The notes under the pieces are model-generated. The model was not told the DNA's origin and made no database searches. It worked only from the letters and a program-made list of their open reading frames with translations. Made by a program: the position numbers and the translations under genes. Shown here piece by piece: positions 1 to 10,200 of a stretch of DNA of 64,000 nt; the first letter of the stretch is position 1; the number at the start of each line of letters is the position of its first letter. The stretch lies in contig NZ_AUAW01000012.1 in assembly GCF_000428925.1 (NCBI RefSeq), positions 26,089 through 90,088 on the forward strand, written 5' to 3'. Origin of the DNA: Furfurilactobacillus rossiae DSM 15814 (GTDB taxonomy: Bacteria; Bacillota; Bacilli; Lactobacillales; Lactobacillaceae).

Positions 1-67
1 CACCTCTTAGATGAATGATAGAAGAATTCTATTAATCGAACAAGATAACATTATTTATTTGTATGTT

Positions 68-81
68 TGTAACCGCTAACA
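68..81. promoter_or_regulatory. cre-like catabolite control site
   Basis: TGTAACCGCTAACA closely fits the CcpA operator consensus TGWAANCGNTNWCA. It lies about 65 bp before the start of the quinate/shikimate operon, so carbon catabolite control of that operon is plausible. I found no convincing -35/-10 pair beside it. The assignment rests on the motif only. Confidence 0.5.
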
Positions 82-146
82 TAACTAGTGAATTGAGTAA
101 CAAAGAAACACAAATACTTGGGAACAAGAAAATAGGAGTGATTGAA

Positions 147-1037
147 ATGACTGAACGTATTGATGGACACACAATTTTAATTGGCTTGATGGCTTATCCG
201 ATTCGTCACTCGATGTCGCCAACTATGCATAATAATGCTTTTGCAAAGTTAGGATTAAACTATGCATATTTGGCTTTTGAAGTCGACAACGACTCTCTAC
301 CGAGTGCCATTCAGTCGATTCGAACGTTGGATATGCGTGGTTCCAATATTTCAATGCCTAATAAGCAAAAGGTCATTCCATTGTTAGATAAATTGGATCC
401 TGCCGCTGAGATGGTTGGTGCCGTTAACACAATTGTTAACGATCACGGAACATTAACTGGTTACACCACCGATGGTACAGGATTTATGCAATCATTGAAA
501 GATGAAGGATTAGACATTCGTGGTCAGAAGATGACTTTGGCTGGCGCTGGGGGTGCAGGAACTGCTGTGGCAATTCAGGCTGCACTAGACGGTGTAAAAG
601 AAATGTCGATTTTTAACATTCACGATGAATTCTGGGACAATGCTAAACGCAACGTGGACATTATTAATGAAAAGACTGATTGCAAAGCCACACTCCACTC
701 TATTGAAGATAAAGATGACTTTAAGAAAGAAATTCAGGACGCAGCGATTTACTGTGATGCAACTGGTGTGGGGATGAAGCCTCTTGAAAATGAAACGTTG
801 GTCACTGACCCAAACTGGTTCCGTAAAGATATGATTGTTTTTGATACTGTTTACGCACCGCGAACGACGAAATTGATGCAAGTAGCTGAACAAGCCGGTG
901 TTGAGCATGTGTTTAACGGATTAGGAATGATGTTAGAACAAGGTGCAGAAGCCTTTAAACTATGGACGGGTGAAAGCATGCCCGTTGACTATATTCGCGA
1001 CCTTCTCTTCAATGACGATAAAGTGGCTAGTAAATAG
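147..1037 (+). CDS. aroE: Quinate/shikimate dehydrogenase (YdiB-like AroE family)
   Basis: NAD(P)-dependent dehydrogenase of 296 residues interconverting quinate/3-dehydroquinate and/or shikimate/3-dehydroshikimate in the cytoplasm. The N-terminal substrate domain has the SxSxxMHN-like segment (RHSMSPTMHN), the GAVNTI segment and the TTDGTGF segment of the AroE family. The Rossmann domain carries GAGGAGTA. After the second strand it reads FNIHDEFWDNAK, closer to E. coli YdiB (FNRRDEFFD as I recall it) than to biosynthetic AroE, which favours a catabolic role. I chose ATG 147 because AGGAGTG lies 7 bases before it; the frame is open further upstream to 63 but without such a site. It is the first gene of a tight five-gene operon, next to a carrier and AroD. 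Preference for quinate versus shikimate and NAD versus NADP cannot be read here. Confidence 0.9.
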   Translation: MTERIDGHTILIGLMAYPIRHSMSPTMHNNAFAKLGLNYAYLAFEVDNDSLPSAIQSIRTLDMRGSNISMPNKQKVIPLLDKLDPAAEMVGAVNTIVNDHGTLTGYTTDGTGFMQSLKDEGLDIRGQKMTLAGAGGAGTAVAIQAALDGVKEMSIFNIHDEFWDNAKRNVDIINEKTDCKATLHSIEDKDDFKKEIQDAAIYCDATGVGMKPLENETLVTDPNWFRKDMIVFDTVYAPRTTKLMQVAEQAGVEHVFNGLGMMLEQGAEAFKLWTGESMPVDYIRDLLFNDDKVASK

Positions 1038-1051
1038 CAGGAGTACAGGTT

Positions 1052-2296
1052 ATGAAAAATAAGTATATGCCGACTGCAATGAGCTTGTACTTAAACTACT
1101 TTGTGCATGGGATAGGTGTCATTATTTTGGCACAAAATATGGCTCAACTAGCACAACACTGGCACACGACCGCCGGCGGAGTTGCAGTAGTCATTTCTTC
1201 ATTAGGAATTGGTCGATTATTAGTGCTACTTGTTTCGGGTGCATTATCGGATAAATTTGGTCGTAAACCATTTGTATTACTTGGTATTGCCACATATCTC
1301 TTATTCTTCGTTGGTATTGTGGCTAGTCCAAACATTACGATTGCGTATATCTTTGGTATTCTTGCCGGGATTGCTAACTCCTTCCTAGATTCGGGAACCT
1401 ATCCAGCATTAATGGAAATGTTTCCAAAAGCGAAGGGAACAGCCAATGTAATTATCAAAGCGTTTATTTCTGCCGGTCAATTTATTTTGCCTTTGTTTGT
1501 CAGCTTTTTAATTGCGGGAAACATCTGGTATGGCTGGTCGTTCATGATCTGTATTGCAATTTTGGTGTTGAACGGTATTTTCCTGATTATTGCTGGTAAA
1601 TTTCCAGTGGCCAATCAACTTCCAACGGATGTACAAGCAGATGATTTAACAGATGAAAAAGCTGAATCTAAAGGGAATTTGTGGTTTGATGGGACATTGT
1701 TTATTTTATACGGATACATTTCCCAAGCGACATTTTATTTAGTCAGTCAGTGGTTGAGTCAATATGGTCAAAAGATTGCTGGCATGGGTGAGACAAGTTC
1801 CCGAGCTTTGATTAGTTATTACAGTGTTGGTTCACTGGTCTGCGTTTTTGTCACTGCCGCATTGGCTAGAAAGGCTGTCAAAGAAATTCAGTTTTTGGGT
1901 GTATATACTTTAATCTCATTTTTATCACTACTAACTATGTATCTCGTTCCGAATGGATTAGTTTGTTCAATCATGTCTTTCGTAGTTGGTTTTTCTGCGG
2001 CTGGAGGCGTAATGCAACTAGGATTGACCGTTATGTCTACTTTCTTTCCTAAAGGGAAAGGAACCATCACTGGGGCCTTCTATACAGCTGGTTCCATTGC
2101 CTCGTTTACGATTCCACTGTTTACAGGGATGATGGCAAGCAATCTAGCAAATATTATCTTGTTTGATGTTTTCATCGCATTAGCCGGTTTCGTTGTTGCG
2201 GTGTTAATCACCATTCGTTACTATCATTTGTTTGGCAAAGAGGAAGCGGAAGCCTCGAAAGGAGAGACTAATCTTGATCAATCAAGCAACAGTTAA
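1052..2296 (+). CDS. MFS transporter, probable quinate/shikimate carrier
   Basis: Integral membrane protein of 414 residues with about 12 hydrophobic segments and the MFS signature between segments 2 and 3 (SDKFGRKP, near residues 66-73). A charged cytoplasmic loop (residues about 190-210) splits the two halves, as usual in this superfamily. It starts 15 bases after the dehydrogenase and its 3' end overlaps the start of aroD by 23 bases, so it is part of the same operon. From context I infer uptake of quinate or shikimate, possibly with product export. The sequence alone does not fix the substrate. Confidence 0.85.
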   Translation: MKNKYMPTAMSLYLNYFVHGIGVIILAQNMAQLAQHWHTTAGGVAVVISSLGIGRLLVLLVSGALSDKFGRKPFVLLGIATYLLFFVGIVASPNITIAYIFGILAGIANSFLDSGTYPALMEMFPKAKGTANVIIKAFISAGQFILPLFVSFLIAGNIWYGWSFMICIAILVLNGIFLIIAGKFPVANQLPTDVQADDLTDEKAESKGNLWFDGTLFILYGYISQATFYLVSQWLSQYGQKIAGMGETSSRALISYYSVGSLVCVFVTAALARKAVKEIQFLGVYTLISFLSLLTMYLVPNGLVCSIMSFVVGFSAAGGVMQLGLTVMSTFFPKGKGTITGAFYTAGSIASFTIPLFTGMMASNLANIILFDVFIALAGFVVAVLITIRYYHLFGKEEAEASKGETNLDQSSNS

Positions 2297-3038
2297 ACTC
2301 AGAAACATCACTCTTGGTGTTGGTCGTCCGAAAATTGCGGTGCCGATTACCGGTAAAACCGCAGATGAAATTGGTGAACAGGCTCAGAAGATCGTCACGG
2401 TCAAACCAGATGTTGTGGAATGGCGAATTGATTATTTTGATGGTGTGTTGGATGCAGGGCAGTTAACCCAAACAGGTCAGCAATTGCGCCAAATTCTTGG
2501 TGACATTGCGTTGCTAACGACCTTCAGAACCAAAGGTGAAGGCGGCGAACTGGAATTGGCCGATGATGGTTATTTCAAGGTTTGCGAGACTGTTCTTCAA
2601 GGGCACTTTACCGATGCACTAGATGTTGAACGTTTTCATGATGAAACAGCCGTGAAAGGATTAGTTGGCGTGGCTCATGAAGAAAATGTAGTCATCATTA
2701 TGAGCAATCATGACTTTGACAAAACACCAGCTGCTGATGAAATTCAGTCACGTTTAACAGGTATGGTTGAGCTCGGCGCTGATGTTGCCAAGATGGCAGT
2801 AATGCCTCATAACGCTAACGATGTTCTGACGTTATTAACGGCCACTACTAAAACTGCAGCGTCGGTAAATCAGCCGCTGATTACAATGTCGATGGGTGAT
2901 TTGGGCAAAGTTTCTCGAATTGCGGGTGAAACTTTTGGCTCTGCATTAACGTTTGCAACAGTTGGTGCCGCTTCAGCACCAGGACAGATTCCACTACAGA
3001 ATTTACGTCAAGAACTAGAAGATTTGAAGTTGAATTAG
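2274..3038 (+). CDS. aroD: 3-dehydroquinate dehydratase, type I
   Basis: Class I dehydroquinase of 254 residues converting 3-dehydroquinate to 3-dehydroshikimate through a lysine Schiff base. Visible family features are EWRIDYFD near the N-terminus, TFRTKGEGG, the catalytic-histidine segment SNHDFDKTP, the Schiff-base lysine in AKMAVMP and the C-terminal SMGDLGKVSR and GQIP stretches. The start is TTG 2274, preceded by AAAGGAGAG with correct spacing; an in-frame start at 2232 would lie deeper in the transporter gene. The overlap with the transporter suggests translational coupling. Its place between carrier, dehydrogenase and reductase argues for quinate use rather than aromatic amino acid synthesis. 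Confidence 0.93.
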   Translation: MINQATVKLRNITLGVGRPKIAVPITGKTADEIGEQAQKIVTVKPDVVEWRIDYFDGVLDAGQLTQTGQQLRQILGDIALLTTFRTKGEGGELELADDGYFKVCETVLQGHFTDALDVERFHDETAVKGLVGVAHEENVVIIMSNHDFDKTPAADEIQSRLTGMVELGADVAKMAVMPHNANDVLTLLTATTKTAASVNQPLITMSMGDLGKVSRIAGETFGSALTFATVGAASAPGQIPLQNLRQELEDLKLN

Positions 3039-3137
3039 AAACAAGAATAGCATGACAGATGGGCCGACCAAATGACTGATTGTTGGTCGGTCCGCAGTTT
3101 ATCATTGATCAGGCAGTGTGAGTCAGGAGGTATTGCG

Positions 3138-4073
3138 GTGTCGAACGAAGTGACTACAAAAAAGTACGTTTCTCAGTTTGAAATGTTTGGTACTGTGGTT
3201 TCACTGACCTTATTTAAACGCGATCAGGCTGTAGTCGAGACCGTTTACGATTACTTACAGGATGCGGATCGGATATTTTCAGCTAATCGGGAGGATTCCT
3301 TGTTGATGAAGATTAACCGTCAAGCTGGTGTGCAACCAGTGCAAGTACCACGTCAGTTGTACAATCTGATCAAACGGGGTGTAGTGGCGAGTCGCAAATA
3401 CCGTGACAGTTTTAATGTTTTGATCGGTCCGTTTGTGAAACTATGGCGAATTGGTTTCGAGGGACAGCGGTTGCCATATCCAGCAGATATCAAGGCACGG
3501 CTGCAGCTTATCGAACCCGATGATGTTCTGTTGAATGATGAGCAGCAAACGGTTTATTTGACTAGGCGTGGAATGGAATTGGACCTGGGCGCGATTGCCA
3601 AAGGGTATTTTGCCGATCAAATTATAGATCTGTTGCAATCGAATGGTTTGAAAGCTGGCATTGTGAACCTTGGTGGTAACGTTCAATTGTTTGGCCGCAA
3701 TCCGTTAACTTCGGATGGCCGGTGGCATGTGGGCATTCGCAATCCGCAACAGCCAACTGGGCAACCGTTGACGACAATTAGCACGGTGGCGAAAAGTGTT
3801 GTGACTTCTGGTATTGATGAACGATACTTCATTGTTGACGGTCACCGGTATCATCATATTCTCAGTCCGTTAACTGGTTATCCAATTGATAACGATCTTG
3901 CTTCTGTTACTATCGTGACGCCGGAATCGACATTGGCTGAAATCTTGACGACGGTCTGTTTCTTTGCTGGTAGTCGACGTGGGCTCGAATTGGTTGATCA
4001 TATGACAGATGTCGAAGCCGTTTTTGTTACCCGTCAGAATAAAATATTAATGTCTCGTGGTTTGGAAAGATAA
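3138..4073 (+). CDS. apbE: FAD:protein FMN transferase (ApbE family)
   Basis: Flavin transferase of 311 residues that attaches FMN from FAD to a threonine of FMN_bind proteins. Family landmarks are the DLGAIAKGYFAD segment (about residue 150), GIVNLGGN, the SVVTSGIDERYF region and HHILSPLTGYP. There is no signal peptide or lipobox, unlike exported ApbE proteins, so it should work in the cytoplasm. GTG 3138 is chosen because AGGAGG ends 7 bases before it. The next gene, 18 bases downstream, encodes a protein with an SGAT flavinylation motif, its obvious substrate. The pairing resembles the cytoplasmic NADH:fumarate reductase arrangement described in Klebsiella. Confidence 0.92.
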   Translation: MSNEVTTKKYVSQFEMFGTVVSLTLFKRDQAVVETVYDYLQDADRIFSANREDSLLMKINRQAGVQPVQVPRQLYNLIKRGVVASRKYRDSFNVLIGPFVKLWRIGFEGQRLPYPADIKARLQLIEPDDVLLNDEQQTVYLTRRGMELDLGAIAKGYFADQIIDLLQSNGLKAGIVNLGGNVQLFGRNPLTSDGRWHVGIRNPQQPTGQPLTTISTVAKSVVTSGIDERYFIVDGHRYHHILSPLTGYPIDNDLASVTIVTPESTLAEILTTVCFFAGSRRGLELVDHMTDVEAVFVTRQNKILMSRGLER

Positions 4074-4091
4074 GTAAAGGAAGAATCCATT

Positions 4092-5822
4092 ATGAGCAAT
4101 GAACAGCAAATTACCGGCCAGGCTAATGGTCACAACGGTATTATTAATTATGAAGTGGATGTTTCAAATGACCATATCGACGATTTTAAGGTGTTAAAGC
4201 ATTCTGAAACGCCCGGTATTTTTAATCAGGTGGTTGACACACTTAAGCAAAATATTATTGCTAACCAGTCATTTGATGTTGATACAATTAGTGGCGCAAC
4301 CGTGATGACACAGGCGTTATTAAATTCCGCCAAGTCTGCGGTTAATGCGGCTGCTGTTAAGTTACATTCGGTTCCAACGAACACGGAGCATCAGGATGTC
4401 GAACTAACCGCAGACGTTGCCGTAATCGGTGGTGGTGAAGCCGGTTTGGTTGCCGCTAGTCGGGCACTCAGTTTGGGACACAAGGTGATTTTAGTCGAAA
4501 AAAACGGTTATCTTGGTGGCGCAACTATTCTTAACGGTTCTAACGTAACGGCCACTGGTTCAAAGGTTGCGGCGCGCATTTTCCCAGAACAGCAAGATTC
4601 ACCGGAACAATTGTTCAATGATGTGACAAAAGAAAGTCGTAACACGAACTTGCCTGAATTAACCGAGTTAATGGTAAACAAGATCGGTTCGGCAATCGAT
4701 TTTGTCAGTGACTATGCGGATCTCGAGTATCAAAAAGCCCAAACACAAACGCCCGAGCATTCTGTTGAGCGACAGATTGAGTTGCCGAGTGCTTCTAGTT
4801 TTGAATTCATAAAAAAGGTTTCAGCGGCATTTAAACAAAACGGTGGTCAAATACTTTTAGATGCCCGTGTTGAAAATATTTTGACCGATAATGATCGTGT
4901 AACTGGTCTTGTAGCAGAAGCTAAAAATAAAACGATTACTATTCACGCACAGGCTGTTGTTTTGGCTGCAGGTGGGTATGGTGCCAATCAGAAAATGCGT
5001 GGCACTGAAAGTGAAGGTATCGACTATTATGGCCCAATGACATCTACGGGGGATGCGTACAGCTTTAATGACAAACTGAGTTTGAAATCACACGATCTCG
5101 GTTGGTACAAAGTTTATCCACATGGTGTTGAAGTGGAGCCGGGGATTGCCAAACTGACAACGTACGCTTCAAAAAAAGCCACTGACATGGGCGCCATTTA
5201 TGTGAATAACCGTGGTCAGCGGATCGTTAATGAATCAGACGTTTACGCCAAGTTCCGAGATGCTATTCTTGATCAGCCGGGCAAAGTTGCGTTTATGGTG
5301 ATGGACGAACGCACTTGGAAAGAAGTTTATGCTTTGCTGGTGCTACATGATTTCACTGCGGCTGAGATTAAGGGCTACTTTGATAATCCAGACAAGAAGC
5401 CAGTGTTTGTTAAAGGCGGTCTACGTGAGGTTGCTCAGGCAGCTGGCATCAATTCTGATCAATTGGTTAAAACGGTTCAACACTATCAGGAACAGGCCAA
5501 AGCGGGAGAAGACCCAGACTTTGGTCGTGATGCGCAGTACTTACATCAGTTTGACGGTGAAACATTCTACGTTGTTGAGCAACGTGATCGGTTTGCGACA
5601 ACGCTTGGTGGTTATAGTATTGACCCGTCGACCATGCAACTTAAGAATACAGACGATCAGGATGTGACTGGTTATTATGCTGCGGGTGAAATTGTGGGCG
5701 GTGCTAACGGCCATGATTCCATGCCAAGCATGATGAATACATGGGGAATTTCCTCGGGATATTTGGCTGGCACCTATGCTAGTCAAGCGGTGGAGGCCGC
5801 AAAGACGGCCAGCGCTAATTAA
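4092..5822 (+). CDS. FMN_bind/FAD-dependent reductase, fumarate/urocanate reductase type
   Basis: Soluble flavoprotein of 576 residues. An N-terminal FMN_bind domain (about 1-95) carries DTISGAT, where Thr70 is the expected covalent FMN site. A FAD_binding_2 domain follows: the dinucleotide fold starts near 109 with GGGEAG, and the C-terminal FAD segment GYYAAGEIVGGANG lies near 530. There is no signal peptide, so it is cytoplasmic and probably takes electrons from NAD(P)H through FMN and FAD to an unsaturated acid. Around residue 374 the segment GQRIVNESDVY aligns with the fumarate reductase active-site stretch, but Tyr stands where the catalytic Arg is expected, so fumarate is an unlikely substrate. 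Operon context points to 3-dehydroshikimate or shikimate ring reduction (inference). Confidence 0.85.
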   Translation: MSNEQQITGQANGHNGIINYEVDVSNDHIDDFKVLKHSETPGIFNQVVDTLKQNIIANQSFDVDTISGATVMTQALLNSAKSAVNAAAVKLHSVPTNTEHQDVELTADVAVIGGGEAGLVAASRALSLGHKVILVEKNGYLGGATILNGSNVTATGSKVAARIFPEQQDSPEQLFNDVTKESRNTNLPELTELMVNKIGSAIDFVSDYADLEYQKAQTQTPEHSVERQIELPSASSFEFIKKVSAAFKQNGGQILLDARVENILTDNDRVTGLVAEAKNKTITIHAQAVVLAAGGYGANQKMRGTESEGIDYYGPMTSTGDAYSFNDKLSLKSHDLGWYKVYPHGVEVEPGIAKLTTYASKKATDMGAIYVNNRGQRIVNESDVYAKFRDAILDQPGKVAFMVMDERTWKEVYALLVLHDFTAAEIKGYFDNPDKKPVFVKGGLREVAQAAGINSDQLVKTVQHYQEQAKAGEDPDFGRDAQYLHQFDGETFYVVEQRDRFATTLGGYSIDPSTMQLKNTDDQDVTGYYAAGEIVGGANGHDSMPSMMNTWGISSGYLAGTYASQAVEAAKTASAN

Positions 5823-5924
5823 GCCAAGTCAGGTTGGATTTGAAGCAAAATTTCCGTTTTCAAACAAACTGACCTCAGCCAATTCTCAGCCAAACTAAAA
5901 ATGAAGTTAATACAAAACAAATAA

Positions 5925-5957
5925 CGCCACTTCCGCGATGGAAGTGACGCTATTTTT
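5925..5957 (+). terminator. Rho-independent terminator of the quinate operon
   Basis: Stem CACTTCC/GGAAGTG with loop GCGAT, followed by TATTTTT, about 105 bases after the reductase stop codon. Confidence 0.7.
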
Positions 5958-6463
5958 GTAGGCGCACTCGGCATGCATGATATTAAGTGCTAGGCGGTGA
6001 GAGCCCGCTGTGACTTTTACTAGATGAGTGACATGCTAAAGATTGCCGATTGTAGCTTATGGAAGGGGGTAGGGATAACTGGGGCGTATAGTACCGTTTT
6101 TGGTAAATAAACGATGAAAGTTTCAAGCCCCTACCTCCTATTCTGTTCTTTTTGATTATCGAGACAATGTGTCTCAAGCCAGTTAATGAGTTCGTCGCAG
6201 TTCTAACTTAGGTCTTATGTGTCAACAAGCTTTACACAGTAAAGAGGTGACCAATTCGCATTGCAGAGCTCTTTCGGCAGATTGAAGTGATTTAAGTTTT
6301 GCCTCAACTTATCCGATCACCAATCACTGAGCTACCATTTTTAACAAATTGTGCGCAACTTATTAGAACCGATAATTGAGTACGCAAAAAACTTAAAGGG
6401 AAAACATCAGATTGGGTCTCAAATTGTAAAATGCCGATTTTTAGCAACTTCTAAAAACATGCA
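5958..6463. other. Long intergenic stretch without a recognisable gene
   Basis: About 500 bp between the quinate terminator and the Spx-like gene. A minus-strand frame at 5983-6177 has no ribosome binding site and no family resemblance. The only structure I see is a loose G-rich/C-rich inverted pairing (GGGGGTAGGG near 6064 with CCCCTACC near 6129) enclosing a TACC/GGTA hairpin. No promoter or RNA gene was identified. Confidence 0.5.
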
Positions 6464-6862
6464 TTAGCCATGGCTCCTCAGAAGCGCCTGCATTTCTGCA
6501 ATCCGTTCTTTGTGGGAGATGAATACTCCGAGTTCTTCTTGCCCATGAGTAACTAGCAAGTTTCTCTCGTCATCAAAGATGAGTGGAAAATGAATCAAGT
6601 GACTGTCTAGGCTCATCATCTGTAACAAATCATTCAAGCTCATCGCATCTACGCCAGATATTGATTTCAAAGATGTTGATCGACGAGCCAAGATGGAATC
6701 TACACCATCTTCTGAGGCAGCAATGAGTCGCTTTAAGGTCTTAACTGACAATCGATCATGCTGAGTGATCCTTCTTTCAGTAAAAGGCACGTTATGTCTT
6801 TTAAACCATTGAACAGCTTCTCTGGATGGTCGATTAGATGGAGTGGTATAAATTATTACCAT
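6464..6862 (-). CDS. Spx/ArsC-family regulator lacking the CxxC redox switch
   Basis: Protein of 132 residues with the thioredoxin-like ArsC/Spx fold. Spx proteins bind the RNA polymerase alpha subunit to reprogramme transcription under thiol stress. The N-terminus MVIIYTTPSNRPSREA aligns without gaps to the Spx start, where both redox cysteines (positions 10 and 13) are replaced by Asn and Ser. The C-terminal FPLIFDDERNLLV matches the Spx RPIIIDE region, with the usual Arg changed. The length is typical of Spx. It is monocistronic, with only a weak ribosome site (AAGGTTGG) upstream. It may act as a redox-blind paralogue or competitor; an arsenate reductase role is excluded by the missing cysteine. 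Confidence 0.75.
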   Translation of the reverse strand: MVIIYTTPSNRPSREAVQWFKRHNVPFTERRITQHDRLSVKTLKRLIAASEDGVDSILARRSTSLKSISGVDAMSLNDLLQMMSLDSHLIHFPLIFDDERNLLVTHGQEELGVFISHKERIAEMQALLRSHG

Positions 6863-7237
6863 AGTTAATATACCAACCTTTTTCTCAAATTTTAAAAGCC
6901 TTAGTCAATAAATGGCTCACGCTCGAATAGTACATATACACGAATTGGTATACATATATTATTTTCCCGATTAGCCCGTCACAAATTTATCTTTTTGTAG
7001 CGAGTACATCTTGTGGACGATTTACAAGCACAACGATATATTGTAGTCGCTAAAAAATCAAGGGGGTAACACTTGTAGTAGCTAATGTAAAACGATTGAA
7101 TTTGCGATTGGCAAATCAACGGTTTTCATCATCAACATCGACGTGTTATTGACTTGCTTAGAGCAGACTAAACAAAACATGAGTGTTCCTTGTAAATGTT
7201 ACGTTCGGACACGAATCAATAAAGAGGGAAACTAGAT
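6863..7237. other. Intergenic region between Spx-like and surface protein genes
   Basis: This 375-bp stretch must hold the promoters of the divergent Spx-like gene and the large surface-protein gene. It is AT-rich, with TATA-like runs around 6945-6960 and 7036-7043, but no -35/-10 pair with good spacing was convincing. AAGAGGG at 7220-7226 is the probable ribosome binding site of the surface protein. Confidence 0.35.
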
Positions 7238-10200
7238 ATGAAATTTAGTGCCTATAACAAATTACCGTATGAAGATGCAGCCAAAAAGAAACGAGCTTGG
7301 ATTCCAGGAGCATTTTTGACGATTGGAATGTTTGGTGTTTTTACCTATTCCGGCATTTCTGAAATAGTTCATGCAGACACTGGATCAACAGATGCAACCG
7401 CAATCAAAGCGACCACAACAAATCTGACGACGGAAACAGCGCATGCATTAAGTGCTTCAAGCGCGGTTTCGAGTAGTACTGGTTCAGAAGGCACACTAAC
7501 TAGTGATGTTTCAAAAGCATCATCAACCGCGAGCACGACAGTGAATAGCAATACGTCCCCTTCGACACCAAGTAGTGAAATAAGTGCATCGAGAAGCACA
7601 GAAGCAACGAGTCAGTTTGAACAAAAACAGGATGCCCTGAGCAGCAGTGCCGTAGCCTCATCTAGCGCTGCGCATTCAAACATGCAATCGACTACCTTAT
7701 CGGACACTAACAGCCATTCAGCAAGTAGCGCCGATCCTAATACCCAATCTGCTACGGAAAGTTCAGTTGTATCAAGTGCAACGAGTCAGGCTTCAATTGG
7801 GGACAGCCAATTATCTTCGGCAGAAAGTGTAACTAGTCAGGCTGAGAGCGACACGGAGACTACAGCACAGCCTGTTCAGCAGAATCCTACACCCCAAGCC
7901 CAAGTGACCCCCGTTCAAACGAGTTTCACATTATCAAGTGCATCTCAAGTCACTGCGCCACCATTAAATCAGGCACCGGCGTTGTCCAATTTCTTTGTGA
8001 CTGGTCAGGGCGACTATATTTTATTTAATGCATTTGGTGTTTTTGATTTATTTCCGTACAGTGTTACCAATTTAAATAAGCAACTATATGGATTTTATGT
8101 TGTGTTGCCGACATCGATTACGGGACAAGGTTTGACCGTTATGCAAGCGGCGGCGGATGATCTAGTGGCCCAAATGAAGGCAAAGGGCTTTTCAATTGAT
8201 TCTATGACCGCTTACCAGTTGAATGATACGACAGACGGCCGGCAGGTTTATTATTTCAGACCTAATGATGGTGCTAATGATACCAATGCAAACATATCGT
8301 CTAGTTGGCCAGTTCTTCATCTGCCTGTTCACACGGGTGCGGATGTTAGCACAACCCCTAAGACAATAAGCATGAATGCTAATACGATGAATGAATTAGC
8401 ATCGAAGGGCGTGCTGTTTGCCGGTTCCGGTAATTACACAGAGGGCGGCGGATTTTATCCCACATTGCCAGCGAGTTCATTAGGGATAAACGCCCCGGAT
8501 GCAAACTTAAAGGGAATTGTCTATCCTGGCATTACTAAGGTGCTGACCTATACACATGCGACGGTGACAGATACCTACAACATAGTGGATGCCGAAACTA
8601 ATAAAGTCATCAAGGTGTTGACCAAAGTTGGGCAGGACGGAACTCAGTATTCCCGAAAAGGTTTTATTGATTCGTTAGTCGCTTTAGGACTTGATCCGGC
8701 GATGTACGTTAACACTGATATAAACGTCAACGATGGCACGTTAACGGATGATATAACCCTCACACCAGCACAATGGAGTTCAGGTCAAACATTTGTTGCA
8801 GGACACACCTATACAGTAACTGTTGGCCGCGTTAAAACTAGCGTTGCCGGTCATGATAGCAACTTGATTGCTGGCCCAAAGACGACATGGACGGCTAGTG
8901 ATAACTTTGACGGTGCGACTGATATTAATGGTAAAGCACTACAGTTAAGCGACGTAAAAGTCACCGGTAGTGTAAATACGCTAGTTCCTGGCGATTATTC
9001 GGTAACGTATGGTTACGTGGATAGCCAAGGCAATAATGTCAGCAAGAAGGTAGTTGTTCATGTTACAGCCACTCAAGCGTGGGTATCAGCACATGACAGT
9101 AACTTGATTGCCGGCCCGAATACTACGTGGACGCCTAGCGATAATTTCAATGGCGCAACTGATGCTAATGGCAAGCCACTACAGTTAAGTGATATGACAG
9201 TCACAGGAACCGTAAATCCGCAGGTTACTGGTGGGTATTCAATCACGTATAGTTATGTGGATAGCCAAGGAAATTACGTTAGTTGGACGGCGGGTGTATA
9301 CGTCACAGCCAGTAAGGCGAGCGTAAAGGGTCACGACAGTAACTTGATTGCCGGCCCGAATACGACATGGACCGCAGGCGATAATTTCGACGGCGCGACT
9401 GATGCTAAAGGCAAAACGTTGCAGTTAAGTGACGTCAAGGTGACCGGCAGCGTAAATCCACAGGTTCCTGGCGACTATTCTGTAACGTACAGTTATACGG
9501 ATAGCCAAGGAAATAATTTTGATAAGACGGTAGTTGTTCACGTTACAGCTAGTCAGGCAAACGTGAAGGGCCACGACAGTAACTTGATTGTCGGTCCCAA
9601 TACAGCTTGGACTGCCAGTGATAACTTCGATGGCGCGACCGATGCCAATGGCAAACCACTACAGTTAAGTGACGTCAAAGTAACTGGCAGCGTAAATACA
9701 CAGATACCTGGTGATTATTCTGTAACTTACAGTTATGTAGATAGCCAAGGAAACGATGTTAACAAGATGGTGGTTGTTCACGTCACAGCAAGCCAGGCAA
9801 GTGTAACCGGCCATGATAGTAATTTGGTTGCTGGTCCCAATACCACGTGGACTGCTAGCGATAATTTCGACGGCGCGACTGATGCCAATGGAAAGGCCTT
9901 GCAACTCAGTGACATAAAAGTAACAGGCACTGTAAATCCACAGGTGCCTGGTGACTATTCTGTAACTTACAGTTATGTAGATAGCCAAGGTAACAATGTC
10001 ACCAAGATGGTGGTTGTTCACGTTGCAGCTAGCAAAATTAGTGTATCAGGTCATGACAGCTCCTCAATTGCTGGTCCCAATACCACGTGGACGCCTGTTG
10101 ATAATTTTGATGGTGCAACTGATATAAGTGGCAATCCACTGCAAATAAATGATGTGAAGGTAACTGGTAATGTAAATCCACAGATGCCTGGCGATTATTC

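Noticed and set aside
585..908. Open frame of 107 codons on the minus strand inside the quinate/shikimate dehydrogenase gene
   Set aside because: Antisense to a well-supported gene, no ribosome site and no family resemblance.
5983..6177. 64-codon minus-strand frame in the gap after the quinate operon
   Set aside because: No ribosome binding site, no promoter and low-complexity composition.
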